64,000 bases of DNA from Erythroxylum novogranatense (lineage: Eukaryota; Streptophyta; Magnoliopsida; Malpighiales; Erythroxylaceae), in the NCBI GenBank assembly GCA_029891385.1, contig CM057224.1:34539005-34603004 (forward strand), read 5' to 3'. This document shows positions 10,401-20,432 of the stretch, in pieces; the first letter of the stretch is position 1; the number at the start of each line of letters is the position of its first letter. Made by a program: the position numbers and the translations under genes. The notes beneath the pieces were generated by a model. The model saw only the letters and a program-made list of their open reading frames with translations, made no database searches and had not been told where the DNA came from.

Positions 10401-11687
10401 TTTCTAATTTTGATAGAATTTTATTATGAGAAAATATTGAATTAGGACCGGAATTCATGAACATGCATATCTCATCAACATGAGCACAAATTTCATATTT
10501 AGTGACTCGTACTTTTACGATTCATATAGAGGTCCAATTGGGCGTCGATTGACCGACGTCACGAGAGGTTTTCGGCATTAGCTCGAAGTAATAGGTGAGT
10601 AACCTAGTTGGTTTCTCAAATTTCGGTTGTTTACATGCTCAGCGTGAATTACGTGCAAAGGGAATTGTATGATTTACGGTATGTATAAAAGTGGATGATT
10701 GTATTGTATGATTTTACTTGCATTGAATGATACCGATATTGATAGATCGGGCTTTATAGCCACCATCTTGAACATTTATATCTTGGGCTTTATAGCCATA
10801 TCGTGGATTCTTGATACACTGGGCTTTATAGCCAAATCGTGCATATTTACTAAATCTTGCATCGCATGCATAATTGCATGATCGGATAATGGACGTGCCC
10901 AAGTTGCTATTATTACGATAAGAGCTTGAGCTCCCATCTTGTCTTGACCGCCCACGAGCCCGAGGGAGAAATCACACGCGTCCCCCATCAACACCGATGA
11001 GCACTTGGGCAATCTTGAATAATGGAAAGAGTCACATATGCATTGCATTCGCATAAATGACCTGTTTTGTGATAAGTACTACTTTCGTGATGGTATGTAT
11101 TCTTTTAATGGTTTCTTTATTCTCGGATATGGTTAATGATTGCTTATTGGTAATTGATGATTCTTGTCTTTGTCTTTATGCCACGGGCGTAATGCATGAT
11201 TTGAGTAAACCATCGATGATGGTTTCTCACTGAGTTCGCAAAACTCACCCAAAATTTGCATCTATTTTTCAGGTCCTGAAGAATACCCCGGTTGACACGG
11301 GAGTATGTCTACTGTAGATGAGTAAAGGTTAGAGATCGGGATCAGTTCGTGTCTGCATGAGTGTCTTAGTAAACTGTATTCCGCAATCACGGTATAACAA
11401 GGCATTGTATTTTTACTGAGCCCTAGTAGTATTAATATTTTACTGCATTGACTGATTGTAATTATTACTGGATGACTGTAATAACTGAAACTGGTTTTTA
11501 TTGAACACGGATTTTAATTACTTACTGTGTTTGCCGTGTGAACGTGGAGTTAATGACTACAAAAGAAAAGAAAAAAAATGTATACTGAATTTTAAATCGA
11601 CTGATGTAGTATGCCACTCTCGTGGGACACGGACTCGGATATCACCCACGATATCGGGTTCGGGTCTTACGGGAGTGGGGTGTTACA
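7494..11687 (+). repeat. 3' LTR of LARD A (complete, 4194 bp)
   Basis: The LTR starts TGTAACATCCC and ends GGGGTGTTACA, giving short inverted termini. It is a full-length copy of the truncated 5' LTR. The CpG core is 9958-10139, the candidate intron 10595-11272, and the GGGCTTTATAGCCA repeats 10749-10834. The base after it (11688) is inside copia RNase H; TCTGC (11688-11692) is the expected 5-bp target duplication, whose partner would lie upstream of the window. Confidence 0.95.
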
Positions 11688-14600
11688 TCTGCCCATTGAT
11701 ACTCTGTTTCAACGAACTGTAGTGTCACCACCTTCCTTTGAACGTAGTCTATTAAGAAGTGATGTCTGACTTCAATATGCTTCACTCTTGAATGTTGTAT
11801 TGGATTCTTCGATAGATTGATTGCACTGGTGTTGTCGCAATAGATTGGGATCTCCTCTTCCTGAACTGAATAATCTTCCAGTTGATATTTGATCCACAAT
11901 GTTTGTAAACAACAGTTTGCGGCAGACATGTACTCGGCTTCGGCAGTTGATAAAGCGATTGAGCTTTGTCTCTTGCTTGACCAGGAAACTAGGTTTGTGT
12001 CAAGAAAGTGACATCCTCCACTAGTGCTCTTCCTTTCAATTCTATCTCCGGCATAGTCCACATCGCAATATCCGATTAACCTAAAATCTTTACCTTTCTC
12101 AAACATTAAGCAAAGATCAGTAGTACCTGCGAGATATCTCATAATCCTTTTAACAAAAATAAAATGAGACTCTCTAGGATCGGCCTGAAACCTTGCACAC
12201 AAGCATACACTGAACATAATATCAGGTCTACTTGCATGAGATACAATAAAGAACCGATCATCCCTCTATCTGAGGTTTGATCCACCTTCTTACCAAGTTC
12301 ATCTTTCGACAAAAGGTTCGAAGGATGCATCGGAGTTGCCATTGGCTTCACATTATTCATATCAAATTTACACAACAATTCTTTCACATACTTTTGTTGA
12401 TGGATAAAAATTTTCTCTTCGGTTTGCTTAACTTGCAACCCAAGAAAGAACTTTAACTCACCCATCATACTCATTTCAAATTCATTTTTCATCAGACTCT
12501 CAAAATTCATACATAGCTTCTTTGAAGTAGCACCAAAAATAATGTCATCAACGTAGATTTGCACTAAGATAAAGTCATTCTCATAATTCTTTCTGAAAAA
12601 CGTCTTATCTACTTGACCTCTAGTAAACCCATTCTATAAGAGACAATTACTTAGACGATCATACCAAGCTCTAGGAGCTTGCTTCAAGCCGTATAAAGCT
12701 TTATGAAGTCTATAGACATGTTCTGGATTCTTAAAATCTTCAAAGACAGGGGTTTGTTACACATACACCTCTTCGTCTATAAAACCATTCAGAAAAGCGC
12801 TTTTCACGCCCATCTGAAAAAGCTTTATATCATGACAAACAACATATGCCAGCAAAATCCTTATAGCTTCAAGTCTTGATACTGAAACATATGTCTCATT
12901 GTAGTCTATTCCTTCTTGCTGATTATAGCCTTGTGCTACTAATCTAGCTTTATTCCAACTCACTCTACCCGATTCATCTAACTTATTCTTAAAAACCCAT
13001 CTGGTTCCTATAATGGATTTCTTCGAAGGTTTTGGAACTAAGGAACAAACTTTATTCCTAGTGAACTGATTCAGCTCCTCTTGCATGGATAAAATCCAAG
13101 CTTCGTCTTGACGAGCTTCCTCAATCTTCTTAGGCTCAATTTCAGAGATGAAAGCCACATTAGCTTCTCTTCTGAATTTGGACCTTGTCCTTACTCCTTC
13201 TGAGGTCTCTCCGATAATTAGCTCTTCTGGATGAGAACTCCTATATTTCCAATCTCTCTTTAATCCTATAGTTTCTGGAATATCCTCAACCTTATCTACT
13301 TGAGTTCCTGATGATGGAGTTTTTATTGTATCATCTAAGTTCTTTGAAGGACCTTCACTCTCCATGTCATCCTCCTTATGGGGTTGGGAACGATCATCAA
13401 ACTTGACATGGATGGTTTCCTCAACTGTCTTTGAGATAGGGTTATATACCCGAAATGCCTTAGATAAAGATGAGTAGCCTAGAAAGATTCCTGAATAGGT
13501 CTTTGAATCGAACTTATCCAACAATTCCTTTGTATTCAGAATAGAGCACTTGCAACCGAATGGATGAAAGTAAGATATGTTTGGTCTCCTTCCATTCCAT
13601 AACTCATAAGAAGTTTTCTTCAACAATGGTCGCAACAGTATTCCGTTCTGAATATAACATGCTGTATTCACAGCTTCTGCCCAGAAATACTTAGGAAGAT
13701 TCATCTAACATAGAATAGTCCTTGTCATCTCTTGAATCGTCCTGTTCTTTCTTTCAACAACTCCATTATGTTGTGGAGTCCTTGGAGCAGAGAAATTGTG
13801 GAAAATTCCATTCTCCTCACAGAATAATCTAAACTTCTCATTCTCGAATTCTCCACCATGATCACTCATGATACTGGCTATAGGTACTCCTTTTTCTATC
13901 TGTAACTTTCTGGAAAGGGTCATAAAACACTTAAAAAATTCATCTTTGTGTGACAAAAACAATATCCAACAAAATCTAGTAAAGTCATCAACAATAATAA
14001 GTCCATATTTCTTTCCGCTAAGACTTATTGTCCTAGTTGGACCAAATAAATCCATATGTAACAACTCTAAAGGTCTAGAAGATGTTACAAATTTTTTAGA
14101 AGAAAACGATGTTTTAACTTGTTTTCCTTTCAAACAACTTTCACAGAAAAATTCTTTTTCAAAACTCATTTTTGGTAGACCTCTTACCAAATCAAAATTT
14201 GCCAACTTTGAAATGTGTTTAAAAGAGACATGACCTAGCTTTTTATGCCAGATTAGTCTTTCTTCTTCAGAAGATAGAAAACATGAAACATTTTGATTTC
14301 GAAAATCTTCTAAGTCAATTTTATAAAGATTATTTCTTCTTTTGGCAGTAAAGAATATAGACCTATCTTTGTTTCTTACTTCACAAAGATTTTGATTGAG
14401 CGTGACTATGAAACCAGAGTCACACAATTGACTTACACTAATTAAATTGTGCTTCAGACCATCAAAAAGTAGTACATTATCTATGCATGCAAATGAATCT
14501 TTACCTATCTTACCGATTCCAATTATCTTGCCCTACTGGTTGTCTCCGAAAATCACTGATCCTCTCTTCTTATACTGAAGATCTAGGAACATAGACCTTC

Positions 14601-14850
14601 TTCCTGTCATATGTCACGAGCAACCACTGTCTAAATACCAACGATGCTTGTCGCATCTTCCAAGGAAGGATATCTGCAGGAGAAACTATTTTATTCTTTG
14701 GTACCCATACTTTCTTGGGTCCTTTCTGGTTAGTAACATGCATATACTGAGTTCTTTGATGCCTTTTACTAATATGTTGATGAAAACGAGTTTGGTAATG
14801 CCTTTTATTTTAAGAAGATGGTTTTATATGATTATGAGACTTATTACCCA
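11688..14850 (-). pseudogene. copia pol: protease, integrase, reverse transcriptase, RNase H (broken)
   Basis: The protease region near 14600 shows WYLDSGCS, then a stop where an Arg codon is expected, then HMTG. At 13705-14427 are the GAG-pre-integrase motif (WHKKLGHVS), a CESCLKGK knuckle, the integrase Asp (HMDLFGP, VDDFTRF) and the Glu context (PQHNGVVERKNRTIQ). Reverse transcriptase spans about 12240-13000 with GTRWVFKNK, KARLVAQGY and the catalytic YVDD near 12545. RNase H (11688-12230) shows GYCDVDYAGD, RKSTSGG and ALSTAEAEY. A one-base deletion near 12235 separates reverse transcriptase from RNase H. In-frame stops include one after EEVYV (~12757) and one between integrase and its C-terminal part (~13705). 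Non-functional. Confidence 0.9.
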
Positions 14851-14859
14851 TAAACCCTA

Positions 14860-16297
14860 ATCTACTTTTATCACTCGGGTGTCTACATTTTCCTAGCATC
14901 TCATTCATTCTCTTAGTACTTTCAGTGAATGTAGCTAAATCAGATGAGAGACTTTTAATTCTGAGCTTCAACTGATTTATTTCTTCGGATTTATCTACTA
15001 CCTTCTTTTTCTCCTCAAGTTGTTTCTTTAAACAAATATTTTCTCTCTCTATTTCTTCTATATGCTTAATATTTTCTACATACTTCTTCTTTAACAGTTT
15101 TTACTGTTTCAGAATAGCATGAGAATCCTCTAATAATTCTGAATAGGCTTCATGCAAGTTATCGTATTCAGAAGTTACCTCCTTATCACTTTCTTCTTCA
15201 GCTACTAGGCAGATATTAACATGTTCAAATGACTCAGAATTTGTGTCTGAATCTGATGAATCTAGATCTTCCCACGTTGCTATCATGCTTTTCTTACCTT
15301 CTCTACTCTTCTTTGGTTTCTTCTTCAGAGTAGGACATTCGGACTTGTAGTGTCCGGGTTGATTACACTCGTAGCATATGATAGATGTCTTTTCTGGTTT
15401 GCCATCATCTTTGCTATTCTTCTTGAAGAATTGACTTCCTTTAGACTTCTTCTTCCACATCCGTCTTATCTTCCGGGAAATGAACGATAATTCATCATCT
15501 TCTTCACTTGACTCTTGTTCTGATTCGCTTGAGTCATTAATCTTCGATTCTTCTATCTTTAATGCAATTGATGACTTTCTCCTTCTTTGAGTCTTGTGGT
15601 TCTTCTATCCGGCCTTCAGTGATATTGACTTTTCTCGTTTGGGCTTGTCTTCAGCATCGAGCTCTACTTCATGAATCTTCAGTGATCCAAGCAACTCGTC
15701 AAGCTTTAGCACGCTCAAATCTTTCGCTTCCTGCACCGCTGTAACCTTTAGTCTCCACCTCTTTGGAAGACTTCTTAAGATCTTTCTTACGTGATCCTGG
15801 TTATTGTACGTTCTTCTAAGGGCTTTCAATCCATTGACAATTGTCTGGAATCTTCCAAGCATTCGATCAATAGATTCTTCTTCCTTCATCTTGAAAAGCT
15901 CGTACTGGTGCACAAGAATGCTTATCTTGGATTCTTTGACTTGAGTTGTGCCTTCATGAGCGATTGATAGTGTGTCCCACATCTCCTTCGCAGTGTCGCA
16001 TCCGTGAACTTTGTCACATTCACTCCTGCTTAGGGCACACGTCAAGAAGAACTTCGCTTTAGAGTTGAGTTAAATTCTCGCCTTTTGATCAGTCGTCCAT
16101 CTGATCCGTGGAATAAGATTTCCATCTTCTTCTACTGGTGTATATGGTCCATTCTCTATCACATCCCAAAGATCAACATGAGTAGATCCTATGAACAACC
16201 GCATTCTATCTTTCTAGTAATGATAGTCTTCTCCGTTGAATGCTGGAGGTCTCGTGACTGAGGCACCTTCTGCAATGTATATGTGTGATTCTGCCAT
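14860..16297 (-). pseudogene. copia gag with CCHC zinc knuckle (broken)
   Basis: The likely start is the ATG at 16297, 44 nt downstream of the primer site, opening MAESHIYIAEGASV. The UBN2-type gag body spans 15605-16045 (TAKEMWDTL, YELFKMKEEE). The zinc knuckle CYECNQPGHYKSEC (C-x2-C-x4-H-x4-C) lies near 15350-15390. A Lys/Glu-rich coiled-coil segment follows at about 14880-15100. Stops interrupt the frame near 16215 (where YHYW is expected), 16070, 15605 and 15104. At least two are explained by single C-to-T or G-to-A changes, so methylation decay is the likely cause. Confidence 0.85.
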
Positions 16298-16340
16298 TAT
16301 CTTTAATCCACACTTTGCTACAGTGATTCTTGGATACCAA

Positions 16341-16352
16341 GCTCTGATACCA
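16341..16352 (-). other. primer binding site of the SIRE-like copia element
   Basis: The minus strand reads TGGTATCAGAGC two bases after the LTR end (ACTTCA). It is complementary to initiator tRNA-Met. Confidence 0.93.
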
Positions 16353-16924
16353 ATTGAAGTAAATCACACGTTAGTACAATGCTTATATAACGATAACGAA
16401 TACACGAGAAGGGGGGGTTGAATTGTGTATTCCCCTTTTTGAAAACTCTTTCAAAACTGTTTTGTTTAAAAGCAAGTTCTTTTACTGAAACTTCAGTAAG
16501 TTTGAATTAATCAAAACTTTGAAACTTGTTTCGAAAATTAAGTAATAACAAAACTTGAACTTTAAGAGAAATAGGGTACAGAGAAGTTGACACAGTGATT
16601 TATATTGGTTCACCCCAAACCGTGGGCTACGTCCAGTCCTCAGAGTTCTTTCTGAGATTTCACTATCTCTTCAACGTTTACAAGTATTCTTTACGAGCCT
16701 CTTCAAGTCTACACTCAGTATTCTTTCACACTTAGCCTCTGCAGGCTATCTGCACTACTTTCTTACAAAAGTATTTGAAACTTGTTACAGTAAAATTAGC
16801 TCTCAGCTAATTTGCACAATTGTCTTACAGACAATCTTTTCGTTCGCGTACGTAAATCAATTTTTGCTTTTGCTTTCACTTTTTCTCTAACTTTCGCTAA
16901 CTTTGCAATCTTCGACTTCGACTC

Positions 16925-16933
16925 ATATTTATA
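16925..16933 (-). promoter_or_regulatory. TATA box of the copia LTR
   Basis: The minus strand reads CTATAAATA in the middle of the LTR, with the hexamer-repeat U3 upstream and the R/U5 part downstream. Transcription would start about 30 bp downstream, near 16895. Confidence 0.65.
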
Positions 16934-17084
16934 GCCTTCGTCTGCAACTGCTTCTTGAATCTTGTTTCTTGAATCTTGAAAGAAACGGTTAATTAGTTGA
17001 GTTCTGTAACTAACTCGAACTGACTCTTGCGTCTTCTTTTCTCCGTCTGTTTTTCTTCGTCTGTATTTATACGTCTGTGTTTTT

Positions 17085-17091
17085 ACGTCTA

Positions 17092-17124
<33 letters not shown>

Positions 17125-17300
17125 TTTTGCTTCTGCGTCTGCGTCTGCTTTTCTACTTTTGATTCTGCGCCTATTTTTCTGCGTCTGCGTCTGCGTCTGC
17201 TTTTTCTTCTTTTGCTTCTGCGTCTGTATTTCTACTTCTGCGTCTGCGTCTGCTTTTTCTTCTTTTGCGTCTGCGTCTGTATTTTATTCTCCGTCTGTTT
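17085..17300. repeat. (TCTGCG)n hexanucleotide microsatellite in copia U3
   Basis: About 215 bp of interrupted TCTGCG repeats (CGCAGA on the element's sense strand) separated by T-rich spacers, within the U3 part of the LTR upstream of the TATA box. Confidence 0.9.
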
Positions 17301-17414
17301 GTTTTCTATTTTTCGTCTGTTTTTACTCCTTTTTTGTTATTCATCAAAATCATTTATATGTAAAGTCATGTTGACTCAACAATCTTGATCTCTCTACGAT
17401 AATGACACCTTCCA

Positions 17415-18589
17415 CATTAGGTATATAATATTATACTCTTTATTTGTGACAATTGTTTATTCAAGACCCTAAAATTTTGAATTTCAATTTTAATTTTATG
17501 TCATAAAGATTATATTTTTATATGAGATATCAAAGTAAATATTTTGAATAAATAATTTATATATTTATTTTATTATAATTAATTGATGATGATTGCTATT
17601 ATTTGAGTGTTTGGATGAGTACTACAATACTGACTTGTAACCCAAGTGGGGTATTAAGGTGGTGGTTTTTAACTGTGTGAAGATAAAAATTTCGGTATTC
17701 TTAATATATTTTCTCAAATACTTTTTAATTAAAATCAAACATCATCGTTCTTTTATGTAAAATTAGTTTTATATTAGATCGTTGTTTGTGTAAAATTTGC
17801 TTTAAGTTAGTACCTTTTAAAACATCTTTGTTCGTGTAGAACTAACTTTATGTTGGTACCTTTTCAAATAACATCATTGTTTGTTTAAAACTAGCTTCAT
17901 GTTAGTTTTTTTTTGTTTTCTTAAATCAAATAATCTCCAACAAAATAAGGTCATGTCCGCATACATTTTCCATGTCCACTGTCACGAGAATTTATTATCA
18001 AGAACGTCTGCAACCATAGGAGGTCAATAAGTGTTCTTGTAGTTTTTCTAGAGCATCTTGTTAATACAAGCTATTATGTTGGTAGTGGTTAGGCGAAGTT
18101 TTATAAACTATAGTACATACGCTGTGGACTTTAGTATTTATTTTGGTATTCTACATTTGTACTGTGTGCTCTACAAATTTCAGTCCTATCATATCAATGT
18201 TCTGGATTACATCAAGAATCATTAAAGTGATCAAACTAATTTAAGTGATTTTTTATAAATAATTTCATTTATTCATAAAATGTTAATGTCGATTATTATA
18301 AATAACATTTATTAGTTGATAAAATTTTAGAATTTACCTAAAAGTTAACTAATATTCTATGACTAATAAACCTAATAGAGGAAACGTAATATTTTCTTGT
18401 CAAATATGTCATATATTCAAGGATATTGGTTGTACTTAGTGAGCTTTGTTTGATTACCTAATAAATTTTGTATGACATTAAACTTATGATAATATATTAT
18501 TGGATAAGCTCAAAGGAAACTTATAGTATATTTTAAATATTTAATTATTTGAATTTGATGCTTTATTAAGCATGAGGTGGTGGTAGCAA
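17415..18589. other. AT-rich spacer with a ~48-bp degenerate tandem repeat
   Basis: No gene or recognised element. At 17741-17907 about four diverged units start near 17741, 17778, 17824 and 17872. Each reads roughly ATC.TTGTTTGTGTAAAA then TT.AGTTAGTACCTTTT. The rest is AT-rich with nothing I can name. Confidence 0.6.
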
Positions 18590-19590
18590 TTGATACCGAC
18601 GTCATATCATAAAGGACGAGTTTTAAGTATCTCGGGTCTGTCATTCAGAGGGATGGTAATATCGATGCTGATATTGTACATCGTATTAGATCAGATCGAA
18701 CCAAATGGAGAAGTGTTTCAGGGGTTTTATGTGACAAGAAGATTCCTTTAAAACTTAGGAGAAGTTTTATAAAACGGTGATTCATCCAACCATGTTATAT
18801 GGGATAGAGTGTTGGCCTATCAAACTTAGGTACATATGAAAGTTGTTGGTAGCAGAAATGCGTATACTTAAGTGGATGTATGGTATTTTCAGGAGAGATA
18901 AGGTATGAAATCGGGTGGTGAGAGAGAGACTACAGATAGCCAGCTTTGCCGACAAGTTGAGAGAGACTAGGCTTAGGTGGTATGGGCATGTGTGGAGGAG
19001 GCCCCCCGACACTTTGGTATAGAGTTATGAGGGAATAACACTTAGTCAATATATGAGGAGGAGAGGGAGGTCGTACAAGAACTGGCAGGAGGTGATCAAG
19101 ACGGATATGTTAGCGTTGGCCCTTAATGAGGTAGTTGCTCAAAATAGAAAAGTTTGGCATGATCGGATAAGGGTAAAGGATTAACCGTTCTAGTTACCCA
19201 AATCAGTACAGTCATTACTAAGAGACGTCGTGTCACATTGCATAGAATGCCCGGTATGTGCAGGGGACAGTAAGGGCTCATGTTGGTAGGGTCTCTGAGG
19301 AAGGTCACTTAGTGAGTGACAAAGAGGGATGGACTTTGTAGACTATTAGGTTTTTGCAGATCTGACCTCCTTTAGGTATTCCCCACAATTGGTATTTTTG
19401 TTTATTTTATGTTTTTTAATGAATTATTTCTGTAACTTGCATCATTCTTACATTGTCTCATTTACATACGGGTCTATCGAAAATAGCCTCTCAACTATAT
19501 AGGGGTAAGGCTACGTACTATCGGACTTCCCCAGACCTTGTTTCATTGTAGGATTTCGGACTAGATGATGATGATGATGATGATGATTAA
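18590..19590 (+). mobile_element. RTE-type LINE remnant (3' end of reverse transcriptase plus 3' UTR)
   Basis: Frames at 18620-19000 decode pieces of the C-terminal reverse transcriptase part: FKYLGSVIQRDGNIDADI, then KIPLKLRRSF, then LRWYGHVWRRP. They are interrupted by frameshifts. The 3' UTR at about 19465-19565 has the plant RTE signature GTCTATCGAAAATAGCCTCT, then GGGGTAAGGCTACGTAC and CTTCCCCAGACC. It ends in a (GAT)n tail at 19565-19588. 5'-truncated and dead. Confidence 0.82.
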
Positions 19591-19739
19591 GCATTTATGT
19601 ATTTTCAACTATTTCTTTTCATTCAAATTTTTTCTATTATCACATTTAATGATTTGAATTTCTCTAAATGATGCGTACAAGTCAATTTCCATTTAGGTTT
19701 TTTGAATCTTAACTTAGCATTATTAGAAGAAAAATCTAT

Positions 19740-20279
19740 TGCCATCGTAGATAATGGTGTTGGGAAGACAAACTATAAAGTATGACAAAGATCTAATAGT
19801 TTATGTCTTAATTTTATACGAATGACTATTGTTAACAACATTAAAACCACTATTTTATAAACTGAAAGTGCTAAAGAATACCTTAAACTTATGGAAGAAC
19901 ATTTTAAGTTTGCAAACAAGACTCTCAATGGTATACTAATGGCTGAGCTCTTCACCATAAAGTTTCATGGGTCATGGAACATGCACCATCAAATCCTAAA
20001 GATGACAAATATTATAGTAAAATTAAAGACCCTGGGCATGACGATTGATAACTCATTCTTAGTGCAATTTATTATAAACTCGTTACCACATGAGTTTGAA
20101 TATTTTCAAATTAAATACAATACTATAAAGGATAAGTAGAATGTTAATGAGTTGTCCAATATGCTTGTTTAAGAGGAAACAAGGCTAAAGAGTCAAAGAG
20201 TTCATTGAATTAATCTTGTAGGTCAAGGAGCTAGCAAGATTCATAAGCCAAATGCCAAGAATATTGAGAAGAAAATACC
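19740..20279 (+). pseudogene. copia gag fragment (UBN2 type)
   Basis: The frame reads NNIKTTIL, AKEYLKLMEEHF, FLVQFIINSLPHEF and YNTIKDK, typical of UBN2 gag of copia elements. Stops are present at several positions. At 20279 it is cut by the hAT insertion. The same frame resumes after 25486 with the zinc knuckle, showing that the interruption is a clean insertion. Confidence 0.82.
20271..20279 (+). repeat. left target-site duplication of the hAT element
   Basis: GAAAATACC here matches 25478-25486. Eight bases (AAAATACC) are the expected hAT duplication; the ninth G match is probably fortuitous. Confidence 0.85.
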
Positions 20280-20294
20280 CATTAATACAGATTT

Positions 20295-20432
20295 CGTACC
20301 GTACCGGCCGGTACCGGTCGAAAAACGATACGAAATGGTAGACGTCAGTACCGGGATTAAATACCGGTCGGTACCGGCATTTACCAGACGGTACCGGACG
20401 GAACCTTCAATTCCGACCAATACCGAAAATTT
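20295..20432. repeat. subterminal TACCGG repeats of the hAT element
   Basis: The first ~150 bp contain at least eight TACCGG, CCGGTA or close variants on both strands (for example GTACCGGCCGGTACCGG near 20299). hAT transposases bind short subterminal repeats, so these are candidate binding sites (inference). The right end has only a few (CGGTACGGTA near 25457-25466). Confidence 0.6.

Larger units (their letters stand above)
1..11687 (+). mobile_element. LARD A: non-coding gypsy-type LTR retrotransposon, 5' end cut by the window
   Basis: Two long direct repeats (1-3994 and 7494-11687) flank a 3.5 kb interior. The 3' LTR starts TGTAACA and ends TGTTACA. Base 1 aligns with base 7713, so about 220 bp of the 5' LTR lie upstream of the window. 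A primer binding site follows the 5' LTR and a purine tract precedes the 3' LTR. No gag, protease, reverse transcriptase or integrase reading frame is present, so the element must be mobilised by proteins from elsewhere. These dimensions match the LARD class (LTRs ~4.5 kb, interior ~3.5 kb). LTR and end motifs resemble the Tekay element at 40237-59098, which suggests that lineage as helper (inference). It is inserted in the copia RNase H region at 11688. Confidence 0.9.
11688..17414 (-). mobile_element. SIRE-like copia retrotransposon, decayed, 3' part displaced by LARD A
   Basis: Reading on the minus strand, the order is 5' LTR (17414 to 16355), primer site, gag with zinc knuckle, coiled-coil segment, protease, integrase, reverse transcriptase and RNase H. 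Copia order is shown by integrase preceding reverse transcriptase. The sequence stops at 11688 within RNase H, exactly at the LARD A border, so the rest of RNase H and the 3' LTR should lie left of the window. The reading frame carries many stops and at least two frameshifts. Assignment to the SIRE/Maximus lineage rests on motif resemblance and is not certain. Confidence 0.88.
16355..17414 (-). repeat. 5' LTR of the SIRE-like copia element (~1.06 kb)
   Basis: On the minus strand it begins TGGAAGGTGTC (17414) and ends TTTACTTCA (16355). The inner end is fixed by the primer site; the outer end is placed by the TGGAAG/CTTCA inverted termini and is less certain because the other LTR is outside the window. 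The R/U5 region has a G7 run (16411-16417) that becomes AATACACAATTCAACCCCCC on the minus strand. Confidence 0.75.

Noticed and set aside
16411..16417. G7 run as a quadruplex or origin element
   Set aside because: A single G run next to the conserved copia R/U5 sequence; no further G tracts nearby.
17027..17388. Cys/Val/Phe-rich frames of 103-115 codons
   Set aside because: Products of the (TCTGCG)n microsatellite and T-rich spacers in the copia LTR, not proteins.
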